NCBI GenBank assembly: GCA_033297205.1 | Contig: MU859102.1 | Span: forward strand, 154,820 to 218,819 | DNA length: 64,000 nt | Reading direction: 5' to 3' | Source: Pseudoneurospora amorphoporcata | Taxonomy: Eukaryota > Ascomycota > Sordariomycetes > Sordariales > Sordariaceae | Part shown: one piece after another, positions 34,401 to 46,042 of the stretch | Layout of the letters: each line of letters opens with the position of its first letter | Position numbering within the stretch: the stretch's first letter is position 1 | Made by a program: the position numbers and the translations under genes | Notes under the pieces: generated by a model | What the model saw: the letters and a program-made list of their open reading frames with translations, nothing else | Databases searched by the model: none | What the model was told of the DNA's origin: nothing

Positions 34401-36161
34401 GTCGTCCCCGTAAAATTGTGATCTCGCTTGCGTTTCGCCAGGGAAAGGACATCCAACCGCGCCTGCTAGATTTGGACGGTACCTGCATACATAGTGGGGT
34501 AGCATGGACCCACCATCTTTGGACGGGCCCCATTGGCTCCATCCAAAGCGCCATCTCCACCTCCACACCTTTTGGTGCAGCACACTTCCCAGCACACGGG
34601 GACGGGGAACCTTTGCTGCTCTCAATCAAGATTCGGAATCCCTTCAGAACCCCCCCCGGTCTCTTCATCTTGACTTCCACCACTTGGCTCCGTCGGTCTT
34701 TTGTTAGAAGCAAACCTTTGGTCAAGCCAACGTGCAGGTCACGGTCAACGGCTACCGGAGATTGGAGTTGGCGATGATGAAGGCCATAAAAGTTAGTATC
34801 TACAACATGGTTACCTGCTAGGGGACCGAACAAGCGGGAAGTGGAAGGTCGATTTAGCCTCTTGATGTGCCGGGATTGCTCTTCACAGGGCTTCAATCTC
34901 CGGGGACGATGCCTGTCCGGTCCCCATCATGAATTTCCGCCTCTCATTGACCGCCATCTCTTACCCACGTCGCCCTAACCTTTAGCACTCTCTTCGTTAC
35001 CTTGCCTTCCTTGTCTAGGTAGGTTATCGACAGTGTCGACACCAGCCATCACACGGCTGTTACGGACCATCTTCAACCTGGATATGGTTCTGTGTGTCTC
35101 AACACAATAGTATGGCGGCTCATGTGAAGAACCGAGGGAACCACACACACCTTTCAGCAGCCGAAATTGGCTTCCCAGGACTTCCCCAGAGGCGCTGGGC
35201 GAAAGACAAAGCGGAGAGCCAAACATTGGCCAACATTCTCACATGTGCGGGTATTCTTGCTAAATTGATCACAGACCATTTGCAGGATGCACCGTAATGG
35301 GTTGGGTGCAACCAACCGGCCGGAGGAAAAGAGATGACGCCGTCGATGCGCCGACAGCATAAGCCGTTGTACCGTTGCCCGTCAGCAGCTGTGTCGCTCT
35401 GCCATTTCACTGTCAAGAGGAAGTGTGGATGAATGAATGGCAGAAGAGTCATCCCCTAACTAGTACATGAGCGTTGGGAGGGCTGCCAAATCATGATAGA
35501 GCGTTGCGCTTGCTTGCTACGGCCATGGATGCCAGCAAGCGTCGCAGGCGTCTCTTCAGCGGTTGAACAAGTGGTGATTGACCCTTGTTGCTGGCCTGCT
35601 CGAATTGGTACGGCGATTTGCGCCACGCATGATGGGAAGCCACCGTTAGTCGGCCGCCATTGGACCAATGTTTTCTACACGCCCGGGACTAGCCAGTGCT
35701 AGCACGGCGTGATGCTACTAGATGCTACGCCGATGCTACGTCGAGGGCAGAGGGAAGAGGACAGGGGATGAGTGTCCTCCACCGAACCCCTGGAACTAGT
35801 GTCCATCATGGCAACGTTAATTTCCCCCTCTGCAAGGTGGGTGAATGTGGGTGCCAGGACCCCAACTTAGAACTGCTGGGGTCAACCCGCGAAGTGGAAG
35901 GCAAGGGCTTGGAGAGCCTGGGCAGATGGATGCCATCTTGGATATTTAACACTTGGGATTCCTCGACCTATCCATCTTCTTTCTCTTCTTTTTTCCCCAG
36001 CCAACAAGCCAACTTCTAGCTTCAGACTCAAACTTTGACTTCGGTCGTCCACTCTTTACCAACGCTCAAGCATCTGCTTTAATAACACTCTTTGCTCAAA
36101 GACCCAACTACACCGTTCTTCCAGAACCCACCCCTTTTTACAACAACCCCCAACCGACAAA
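31426..36161. other. Long intergenic region upstream of the C2H2 gene and the GPI-protein gene
   Basis: About 4.7 kb between two divergent genes. Many open frames of 60-206 codons occur on both strands, but no motif, signal peptide or splice-linked frame supports a gene. The 5' leader of the C2H2 gene probably extends into about 31440-32100. A GTAGGTA-type motif is at 35015-35026. Confidence 0.55.
35940..35949 (+). promoter_or_regulatory. TATA-like element upstream of the GPI-protein gene
   Basis: GATATTTAAC lies about 215 bp before the ATG at 36162. It is followed by a C/T-rich leader typical of highly expressed fungal genes. Position and motif only. Confidence 0.4.
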
Positions 36162-36896
36162 ATGCGTTTCTCCGCTGCTGCTCTTGTCATGGCCGGTGCC
36201 GTCCTCGCTGAGGATGCTGCCCAGTCCACCGTCTACTCGACCGACTATGTCACCATCACCTCGTGCGCCCCCACGGTGACCAACTGCCCTGCTCACAGCA
36301 CCGTTGTCACCTCGTCGGTCTACCCCGTCACCACCTCCACCATCTACAGCACCACGGTCCGCACTATCACCCAGTGCCCTCCCTCGGTCTCCAACTGCCC
36401 GGCCCACTCCACCCAGGTCGTCACCGAGACCGTCCCTGTTGGGACCACCGTCGCCCCTGTGACTGAGACCTCCGCCCCCGCCGTTGGTGCCAGCTCCACC
36501 GCTGCCTTCTCCAACAGCACCACCGCAGCTCCCGTCCAGTCTCAGCCCGCTGTCACTGTCCTCCCTCCCACCACCCTGAGCACCGCTGCTCCCGTTGCTC
36601 CTGAGTGCCCCGGCTACTCTGTCAAGACCATCTCCACCCAGATCACCACCGTCATCCCCACCGTGATCTACGAGACCGTCGAGGTGCCTTGCGCTACCGC
36701 CTCCGTTGTCGTTCCCCCCGTCAACCCCCCTGCCAGCCCCTCCGCCGGCTTCTCCGCCCCTCCCGCTGGCAACGGCACCGTCCCCACCACCGGCTCTCCC
36801 AGCCCCTCCGCTCCCGTCACCGCCGGTGCCGGTGCCATGGCCGGCTCTGCCCTCCTCGCCGCTGCTGCCGGTCTCCTCACCGTCTTCCTCGCTTAA
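36162..36896 (+). CDS. GPI-anchored cell-wall protein (Ser/Thr/Pro-rich)
   Basis: Likely covalently linked wall mannoprotein. One exon, 244 aa. Seen: a cleavable signal peptide (MRFSAAALVMAGAVLA, 1-16), then a Ser/Thr/Val-rich body with a duplicated module (CAPTVTNCPAHST and CPPSVSNCPAHST, about residues 35-84) and a third cysteine pair (ECPGYSV...VPCATAS). A Pro/Ser-rich stretch and a C-terminal hydrophobic tail (SALLAAAAGLLTVFLA) follow, after small residues suited to a GPI attachment site. N-glycosylation sequons are NST and NGT. Codon use is almost entirely C-ending, pointing to very high expression. The family is not otherwise recognised; a function beyond the wall is not inferred. Confidence 0.85.
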   Translation: MRFSAAALVMAGAVLAEDAAQSTVYSTDYVTITSCAPTVTNCPAHSTVVTSSVYPVTTSTIYSTTVRTITQCPPSVSNCPAHSTQVVTETVPVGTTVAPVTETSAPAVGASSTAAFSNSTTAAPVQSQPAVTVLPPTTLSTAAPVAPECPGYSVKTISTQITTVIPTVIYETVEVPCATASVVVPPVNPPASPSAGFSAPPAGNGTVPTTGSPSPSAPVTAGAGAMAGSALLAAAAGLLTVFLA

Positions 36897-38986
36897 ATTC
36901 ACTTTTAAGTGACGACGAACTCGAGGAGTTTAACAATGTGTGGTTCGGAATCGACCTTCGGACGACGCAGAATCAGCAGTTTCTTTTGTATCTTTGATAT
37001 CTTTGGGTTTTAAGGAGCAGCAGAAGAAGGCCTGGATGGCTTACCATTTCATGGGGCGCAACCGCGACACATATCAATATTTTCATGACATCGATCAAGT
37101 CTTTTCATGTATATCCTTTTTGAAGCCGGGCGCGCTGGTCATTCCGGGACGAGAGAGAGGAAAGCACCAATTTATATATATATATACATATATATACCTA
37201 TATACCATGGCGAGCATCATCTTTATGTCTGTTTTGGTTTACATACACCGTACACTACTCGAATATAAAGACGATCTTGTTATACCATTGCCGGACTCAT
37301 GAGTCTCTTTGTTTGTATCTGTTTTTTCGGGGAATGAGCGGATATTCTTTCTACTAGCATATGACAGCGTGCGAAAGATTACATGGATTAGAATACTCAT
37401 CCTATCTTGTATTTAGTAAACTATAATTGCTCTTGATCATCAAGCGTTATGACGATGATAGTTGAATGCGATCACTTTGAAACAAAACCTTCATTCTGAG
37501 CCTCCTTTGAACTTTGGGTGAACGTGGAAAGACAATGACATCGTATTCCAAGCACGAGGGCTGTCTAGGACCCTGAACACAACACTGGGAGACTGAGTGA
37601 TGATCGCCTTCCATTCCATTCATTCCTTCGGCGGCACTAGAATCCTTGGTTCCCACAACCAAAGCCCTCATTTCCCACCCCGGTTGCTAAGGCTTTGGCT
37701 CATCCTGCAACGCGACGGCACAACCAGGCCATTTGTAAGGTTACACGTTGCTCCCTAATATCGTCCATCCGCTCCTGCTACGTACTGGAATCCAATATCA
37801 CCATGCTACTACTTTGCATCTGACCATGATGATGATGAAGACTTCTGATTGGCCAAAACATCAATATCCGAGGTTCCAGAGGTTCCACTGGTTCCTTCGT
37901 TCTTTCCTCCAACCTTCACAGAGACGTGGTTGGGATTCCCATCCATTGGTGGATTGCCGTGTTTTCTATGCGGCGAATTTTGGTGTGTTTCGGGGCGGTG
38001 GAAACAGTGGAGTATGGATTGCGTGCTGTGCGGTGCCCAGGGACCGGGACTACACTAGGAAACTGCTGGGAGAGGCCCATGAACGAAAAGCATCCCCGCA
38101 AAAAAACACTGCCATCAAGGTTCAACAGCGGTTGATGGAAATACTGATCGATGCATGATGGCTGCGCGGACGATACTAGGGAAACATCACTGCATCTGGC
38201 GTACAGAAAAAAGTGACGGAAGGCAATTGGGGTTGAGAGGCCTCAAGGTGTAAAGACTGAAAAAAAGAGGACTCCAACCCCGACGTAAGGCCATGATGCC
38301 GTGAGACTGACGAGAACGGACAGGGAACACCGCCGGGAGGACTCCCGATGGTCGATGCGCCGCGGCGGCACAGCCCGACAGCAAATTTTCGACGTGATGA
38401 ATTCGATACGGACTGCCCTCTTGTTCTGCCTCTGCTCTCTGAATGTGTACCATCGGTCTTGCGAACCGCCGAGTAAGATTCCGGTCTGAACTTTTGCCTA
38501 AAGCCCGGCTCCGGTGCGGTCAGCAGCCACCATAGGTATCACCATCGGGTACCGTAGGCATCAAGTCCGTGCGCTGTTCGGCCAGAATTGTTGGCAATAT
38601 TGAGGGTTAGGGTTAGAGGTCCATGGGCGCGGGGTTGCGTATATAGTAGAATAGTGGTACTTGGCTTTGTCCCTGCCAGCTGTTGTGACCTCTATCGCGC
38701 TAGGTAGCTCATGATAGGTATCAACAACAGGATCTCTTGTCATCTCTACCTTACTTTATTCCAACTTCACGTTCCAGTGCATGTACGTAGATACTTCCCG
38801 TACCGCTCGCAGCCTATCGAAACGTCATCCGCTATCTCGTATCTGAGAGCGAAGCTGTACGCGCAACAAGTGAACTGCGCGGCCGCTACAAAGGACTCGG
38901 CGCAACTCGACCATGAAAGCCTACTGATCGGGCGATAAGGAACAACGGCGCCGGCAACCCAACAACCACACGCTCGAACCACCATC
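36897..38986. other. Intergenic: 3' of the GPI gene to VPS18
   Basis: About 2.1 kb with no supportable gene. It includes a TA-rich repeat (37172-37205) and a TTAGGG-type stretch (about 38603-38616) in the VPS18 upstream region. Confidence 0.55.
37172..37205. repeat. Imperfect TA-rich repeat
   Basis: An alternating TATATA tract interrupted by CA and CC, in the 3' region of the GPI-protein gene. Confidence 0.85.
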
Positions 38987-41900
38987 ATGGCCTTCGACCC
39001 GTCCAACGGCTTCGTGGCCTCGAGCGATGTTCCCGGTCTCGCAGACGAACTACTACCCATCTTCGATGTCGAGCAGGTCCAGCTTCAATTCTCCATAGCC
39101 GCCGACTTCGTCTCGGCCCAGACAGCCAACAATGTCCTGATCCTGGCCCTCTCCAACGGGCGCATTCTGCGCATCGACCTGAACAAACCCGAAGACATCG
39201 ACGGTAGGCGGAAACTCTGAAGCTAGCGGGGAACGGACATGTCGCGCTAATACACAAACCATGCACAGATATCGACCTTCCCAAGAAGCCGACCGAAGTT
39301 GGCGTGATCCGGCGCATGTTCCTCGACCCGACCGCCTCCCATCTCATCATCTGCACATCTCAAGGCGAGAACTACTACCTGCACTCGCAGTCGCGTCATC
39401 CCCGCCCTCTAGGCCGGCTACGAGGAGTTTCTATCGAGAGCATCGCCTGGAACCCCTCGCTGCCTACCGCCTCGACGCGCGAGATCCTCATCGGCGGAGC
39501 CGACGGCAACGTATACGAAGGCTACATCGAGCACTCGACCGAATTCTACCGCAAAGAGGAGAAATACCTAAAGGTCCTGCACAAACTTCCGGATGGTCCT
39601 GTTACCGGTCTTTGGGTGGATACCTTACCCGGCGCCGGGACCGACACCAGACGCATCATGATCAGTACCCAGAGCAGGCTGTTCCACCTAGTGGGCAAAG
39701 TTGGCAAGAATGACGGAAGTGGTTCAATCTACTCAAAGCTATTCGAAGCCGAGCAGCCCGTTGTTCATGAGCTTCCACGGTCGACGGCAGCTACGGCAGC
39801 GGCATCAGATCTGGTCATCTCCCCGGATACTCTCCAGGACAGCAGCCGACTCCATGATGGTGATGTAAATGAGAGGGTCTTTGCCTGGTTATCATCACAT
39901 GGAATCTACCATGGGCAACTCCTGCTTAGCCCTTTCACCGCGGAGTTGGGCAACAAGGTCTTCAATGAGGCCCAGCTCCTGCCCAGGGCGCTGCTGACGA
40001 CTCCAGAAAGGGCTGGGGGGCGGAGAATGACAGCTTCTAACGACTACATTAACGCCATTGCGCTTACGCACTGGCATATCATCAGCTTAATAGGCGACCG
40101 AGTGGTGGCCGCTAACCGGTTGACGGGGGAAATAGTATATGACCAAGTGATCCTGAACCAAGGACAAAAGGCCATTGGTCTATGTGTCGATGTTCAAAAG
40201 AACACATACTGGCTGTTCACATCGCAAGAGATCTTTGAGATCGTCCCAAGGGACGAAGACAGGGACATATGGAAGATCATGCTAAAGTTGAAGAAGTTCG
40301 ACGCGGCCCTCAAACATGCTCATACTCCAGAACAAAAAGATGCGGTCGCGATGGCATCGGGCGATTATCTTCTCAGCAAGGGGCAGTTCAACGAGGCCGC
40401 CGGAGTATATGGGAAGAGCAGCAAGCCATTCGAGGAAGTGGCACTCGCCTTCATTGACCACAACCAGCCTGATGCGCTTCGCAAGTATCTTGTGGGAAAA
40501 CTTTCGACCTTCAAGAAGAGCTATATCATGCAAAGGCAAATGATAGCAAGCTGGCTGATAGAAATATTTATGGCCAAGCTCAACTCACTCGATGATACCA
40601 TCATCACCAGGGCTGAGCTTTCTGAAACACTCAACCCGACACAAACGAAAGAGCAGCTAGACGCTGTGCGAGCAGAGTATCAGGAATTTGTCAACAGACA
40701 CAAATCGGACCTTGACCGCAAAACTGTATACGCAGTCATTGGCAGCCATGGCCGCGAAGAGGAGCTCCTTTACTACGCCGACGCCATCAACGACTACCAC
40801 TTCGTACTCTCATACTGGGTCCAGCGAGAGCGGTGGTCCGAAGCCCTCCGGGTTCTCCAACGCCAAACCGACCCGGAGGTCTTCTACCGCTACAGCACCG
40901 TCCTCATGACGCACGTCGCCTCGGAACTCGTCGACATCCTCATGCGACAAGCCAACCTCGAGCCGCGTAACTTAATTCCAGCCCTCCTAGAATACGACCG
41001 AAACTATAAGGGATCTCTCTCCCAAAATCAAGCGATCCGCTACCTCCTCTACGTCGTTAATCAGCTCCAGTCCTCCGACTCCGCCGTGCATAACACACTC
41101 GTCTCCATCTACGCCGCCCATCCGTCCACGTCCAAGGACGAATCCGCCCTGCTCTCCTACCTCGAATCCCAAGGGGACGAGCCCCGCTTCGACCCGGACT
41201 TCGCTCTCCGCCTGTGCATCCAGCACCATCGAGTGCTCTCCTGCGCGCACATCTACACCTCGATGGGGCAGTACCTACAAGCAGTCCAACTAGCCTTAGC
41301 CCATGACGAAATAAACCTAGCCATCATCGTTGCCGAGCGCGCCCATTCCAACCCACCGCTGCGCAAAAAGCTCTGGCTCGCCGTCGCGAAAAAAGTAATC
41401 TCCCAATCCAACGGCATCAAAACCGCAATCGACTTCCTCCGCCGCTGCGACTTGTTAAAAATAGAAGACCTCATCCCCTTCTTTCCCGATTTCGTCGTTA
41501 TCGACGACTTCAAAGAAGAAATCTGCGCCGCTTTAGAGGAATACTCGCGCAATATTGACTCTTTACGTCGCGAAATGGACGAGAGCGCCGCAACAGCCGC
41601 CAACATTAAAGTCGACATCGCCGCTCTAGACCAGCGGTACGCGATCGTGGAACCTGGAGAGAGATGCTATCTGTGCAGCTTGCCGCTTTTGTCAAGGCAG
41701 TTTTTCGTGTTTCCTTGTCAACACGCTTTTCATTCGGATTGTTTGGGGAAGAGAGTGCTAGAGCAGGCGGGGCCGGGCAAGGCGAAGAGGATTAAGGAGT
41801 GTCAGGTGCAGATTAGTAGGGGGCTTGTGAAGGGGAGGAAGAGGGAGGAGATGATTGGGGAGTTGGATGGGTTGGTTGGGGAGGCTTGGTAAGTCTTTTT

Positions 41901-42118
41901 TCTTTTTCTTGTTTTCCTATTTCTTTTTTTTTTTTTTTTTTTCACTTTTTTTTTTTTTTTTTCCCAGTGTCATTGAAGGTGAGGAAACTTTGAAGCGGTT
42001 TAGTTGTGCTAACATTGTGTGTGAAAACAACAGTATCCTGTGCAGCGAGTACGCTGTCAAGCGGATCGATGAACCGTTCGTCAAAGAGAATGAGGATAAG
42101 GAGGAGTGGGCTTTATGA
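38987..42118 (+). CDS. VPS18: Vacuolar protein sorting protein 18 (HOPS/CORVET core, Pep3)
   Basis: Core subunit of the HOPS and CORVET tethering complexes for endosome/vacuole fusion. Three exons: 38987-39203, 39269-41888 and 42034-42118 (973 aa, the family length). Intron 1 (65 bp) has branch CGCTAATAC; intron 2 is 145 bp. The N-terminal half is a Pep3/Vps18-type beta-propeller (ENYYLHSQSRHPRPLGRL, EILIGGADGNVYEG). The middle is alpha-solenoid with clathrin-heavy-chain-like repeats (LSYWVQRERWSEAL). The C-terminus is a RING-H2: C872-x2-C875, CQHAFHSDCL, then C946-x2-C949 in CILC, followed by EYAVKRIDEPF. The codon for C946 is split TG|T by intron 2, which contains two long T runs. The choice of acceptor at 42033 follows from the need for this CxxC in frame. 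Confidence 0.96.
41889..42033 (+). other. Intron 2 of VPS18 with two poly-T runs
   Basis: Donor GTAAGT; branch TGCTAACAT and acceptor ACAACAG at its end. Two T runs (41924-41942 and 41946-41962) precede a second possible acceptor (TTCCCAG ending 41967). Use of that acceptor with the GTGAGG donor at 41979 would give an 11-nt exon and shift the frame. Confidence 0.7.
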
Positions 42119-43230
42119 ATTTTATTACGGGAATGGAATTGATGTGCCGAACTATCAAGAAGTATCGCTAGCATGCATGTATGTTTTCATTTTATCTTTG
42201 GTAAACTTAGGTGTTCGCATGGAGCGTCAGTGCTTAGAATATATTGGTTTGGAGGACGCATACGCGGCGAAGTGGCAGATAGGTCACATCATGATTGAAT
42301 GGAGAAAGAATGAGCCGAAATGCCGTATAGAGTCGGGAAATTGTGATATGGAAAGGCAAATAGTACGACGCAGGGTTAAAGTTGTCGGTCAACGGCAGGC
42401 ACGAGGCAACCACGTACATGCTTTGTTAGGTACACTTCCTTACCAAAAGAAAAACCCTTCCGTCATGCCAGCCTTTCCGGATCCCAGATCTATCTCCCAA
42501 GTTTGTACGGTACCCGGGCACTTGACGGTCAAACCATGACAACACCTCTTGATGTTATCTTCAAATTATAATCACGTCCCACAAGTATTTGGACTTTGAA
42601 TACTTTCTTTTTAATCACTATCGAACCATTCCTCCACCTCTTCCATTCTTCACTCCATATCACTCCCCTTTCCCCTTTTAACCAACCCTAAGCCCCCTAG
42701 AACAGTTCCGATAAGTTTTCCCCTGTCCCTTTCCCATCATCATGTAAATCGGTTCTGATTCATCCATCACATCGTTCGAATATCCTCCGTCCGCGCCCCC
42801 TTCCTTACGCCTCCCTGCCGCCAGGCCTGTAGTAGGTAGGTATTGTATATGGGAAGAAAATGAACGGAGTTTTGAACATAAAAATAAAAAAAGAAGGAGC
42901 AAAAATGGGCGTCCTAAACAAAACAGGATGCTATCCGTCGGTAGTAGTCGTGGTATTTGTCTCGGAGAATGTGCCATTTTTTCTGCCTCCTGCCCTGCCT
43001 TGCCCGGCGCCAGCCAGCCCGCTGAGTGCAACATCAAACACAAAAAAAGTAATCAAAACAGAACTGTGGAAAAGAAAGGAAGTAGTCAAGGTCAACTTCT
43101 GACAGATTATTTGACAGACACCAGTATGCAGCAGACATGACAGACAAACCTCACAGATATAGCAGCACATACAAAAGCCTTTGTCACTACATTTCAGCCC
43201 ATATTAAGTCCTCCTCACGATACTGGACGA
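42119..43230. other. Convergent intergenic region VPS18 / NRC-1 kinase
   Basis: About 1.1 kb of 3' sequence on both sides. No supportable gene. One GTAGGTAGG motif at 42833-42844. Confidence 0.55.
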
Positions 43231-46042
43231 TCATGTCCCTGGCGCAGGCGTCAAGAACGGGCTCAACATCAACTCATCTGCGCTCGGCCGCTTATTATGA
43301 TCAATCTCGAACGTCTGCGCAAGGAACTGCTTAGCTTCCTCGCTAGCGTTATCCGGAATCGTCGGCGAGGCCTTGGAGCCGCCAATCTTGAAAATGGCCT
43401 GCAGCTGAGTGCAGTCGGGGAATGGGTGAGTGCCTGTCATCATCTCGACCACCAAACAACCGAGCGACCAGATGTCGGCTTTGCGAGTGTAACTGGTTTG
43501 CTTGACTACCTCAGGAGCCATCCAGAAGACGGAACCTTGCAGCGAGGGACGGTGCTTATTGTTGTTGGCACCGTTGAGGATATTGGTTGCTTCGAGCTTC
43601 TTAGAGATACCGAAATCAGAGATTTTGATGGTACCTTTGTTGTCGACGAGGATGTTGGCACCCTTGATGTCGCGGTGGATGATGTCACGGTTGTGGAGGT
43701 AGGAGAGACCCTGGAGGATCTGGCGAACGAAGCTGCGGACAAGTGATTCGGGGAGGGCACCGTATTGGTTGAGCATGGTTTGGACGGAACCACCGGGGAC
43801 GTATTCGAGGAAAATGTTGAGATATTCGGCGGATGAGCCGCAGCCCAGGTATTGCACGATGTTGGGATGTTGAAGGTCACGAAGGAGGGTGATCTCGCGC
43901 TTGAGCGCATCAATCATGCTCTTCTTGCGGGCATCGTTTTTACTGTCGGCACCGGGTGCAGGTGTCTCGACCTGCTTTACGGCGAGCAGCTCACCGGTGA
44001 TGGCATGCAGGGCGAGATACACGGAGCCAAATGAACCCTGACCGATAAGAGAACCCTTCATCCACATACTGTCGTCCCAAGCGTCACCCGCCAGGAAGGT
44101 TTGGAGCTCCTTGTCATCAGCATCCTCACCCTCCTCAGTAAGCGCTTCCTGTATTATCGCGGAATCGACCGAGTTAGTGGTGCCGCTGTCATAGTAACTG
44201 TGCCTTACTATGTTTCCATCGGGATCAATGACACTAACTGCAGCTGTATCAGAGCCGCTGTCCGAAAATGGGACGAATGATCTCCGGTTAGGCTCGGTTG
44301 GGGAGCCTTCTTCTTGTAGCGTATCAAGCACGGACGAAGCCACGGAGTCTCTATATCCATGAGGCGCCCTTGAAAGCACATCGCGCGGGCGTACCTTTGC
44401 AATCTGGTTGGAAGCAGTCAACCAGCTGTCTGCTATGGTAGGGATTGGCGGAGCGTCTTGTATGCTAGAGGCAAAGCTCAAGGTACTAGCAACACTCAGA
44501 CGATGGTTCACTCTGCTCAGTCGTGCCGAGCGTCTCATGGACAGACGGGCTGTCCTGTCGATGGCTTCACGAGAGTGGTCTGGGAAGTAGCTTGTAAGAT
44601 CCGAGGCGATCAGCTCGCTAGGCGGTCTCAGCCCACCGAACTGACGGAGCGCTTGTGTACGGCGAGGCATGGCCCTGGGAGTTTCCAAAGGCGCTGGCCG
44701 CTCCAGGTCCCTAGCAGCATTGGAGACGTTTCTTTCTCTGTCCTGGTAGGACATGGGAGAAAGTGGAGGCTGTTGTTGGAGGTCTTCCCAACCCACCCCC
44801 AGCACCTTTTGCAGCTTCAACTGACTCCGCTTGTCAGTAGGCTCAATTAGAGGCCTATGTGTTTGCTGTGCTTCCTCCATCGCAATGGCAGCTGCTCTCT
44901 CAAGTTCTGCCTTGCCCGGCTCTCCAGAAGGAACACGCCTGAGAATCAAACGGTTGCGCTCTGGGCGGGTGTGGTCTTTGATGACTCGCCACAGCTCAGT
45001 ATCTCCGAGGCGTCGGCATTGATTTGGGTCGGGATCAACGCCAGCCAACACCCAGAAGCAGTAATTCCTTTCATGGTCCTCCCTCAGAGCAAACTTGCGT
45101 AAGGTAACGCGCATGACCTCTTCACAGGTGTTGCAGTCGGCAATCTTAACAACCTTGGTTACGCCACCTGTGGAGATGACACGGATAACATCCTGACCCT
45201 GTGGCAGCGCAGCCATCAGCGAACCATCCATGCTGGAGTTGTTCCTGGTGTGGGCTTGTACCAATCGGCCGGAGTGTGACTCGTGAGGAGACATGGGGAA
45301 ACGCGAGGGAGCAGCCTGAGGTTGACTGCCGTAGCCCTGTTGTTGCCCGTAACCTCGCCGGGCTTGTTGTCTGCCGTAGTCGGAACCAGGTAGCGGCGAG
45401 GTCGGCCGCGAGGAAGGTTTCGACATGTCGGCATTGGGGTTGAGTTCGTACTGACGGTCATAGCGCCGAGGAGCGGACGTCGCCGCTGATCGATTTGTGA
45501 TGGGCACTCGTAAAGAAGTCGCTGAATACTGGTTATCGAGCACAGCAAAGGATTCCTATAACAGTGTTAGCCATTGGCCAGGTCAAACTGGCAACTTTGA
45601 GCCCCGGGATAGCCAAACTCACCCTGTTTCTCTTTCTCTGGTTCGCATAGGTCTGTGTTCGGAGTTTCTTGATGCTCAGAAACAAGCGGACGCGATCTCC
45701 AACCTTTTCAATTCCCATCTCTTTGAGGACTTCCTTGTCAATCTCCAATAGCGCCTCGCCGTTTATGTGGTTTTTGCGGAATATCCTTTCATAGTCGCCG
45801 CATTTTACACTCCTGAGATAGTCGCACACCCTGTCCTCGTCCCAGTTCTTGACCGATTCGGGCCCGTCGAGGTCGGAAAATTCGGATTCGGTAGGACTCG
45901 CATAGTTCTGGCTGGTTGCATGAGAGACTGCAGGCACTCTTCGCGATGGAGCGTAAGCGGTTTGTGGTGTGCTTGCCATCATGGTGGACGACTGGGAGCC
46001 CAACGAGGGGGTGAAGGGTGACTTGGATGCCAGCATGGCCAT
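43231..46042 (-). CDS. nrc-1: MAP kinase kinase kinase, STE11/NRC-1 type (SAM-RA-kinase)
   Basis: Top kinase of the mating/hyphal-fusion/filamentation MAPK module. Two exons: 46042-45623 and 45555-43231, with 67-bp intron 45556-45622 (GTGAGT donor, GGCTAACAC branch, TTATAG acceptor); 914 aa. Order: SAM domain (about 65-130; NWDEDRVCDYLRS, MGIEKVGDRVRLF), Ser/Pro/Gln-rich linker, Ras-association-like domain (about 260-345; VIRVISTGGVTKVVKI, NYCFWVLAG) and a C-terminal protein kinase domain (about 634-905). The kinase domain has glycine loop IGQGSFGSV, lysine in AVKQ, HRDIKGANIL and DFGISKK. The domain set and length match Neurospora NRC-1 and yeast Ste11. The SAM exon is needed for Ste50-type adaptor binding in yeast; that is inference here. 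Start ATG 46042 is followed by another at 46036. Confidence 0.96.

Noticed and set aside
36138..36902. 254-codon antisense frame over the GPI-protein gene
   Set aside because: Gly/Asp-rich shadow of a Ser/Thr/Pro coding sequence; ends match the sense gene.
42006..42539. 177-codon frame after VPS18
   Set aside because: Alternative frame of the last VPS18 exon running into its 3' region; only of interest if the decoy acceptor is used.
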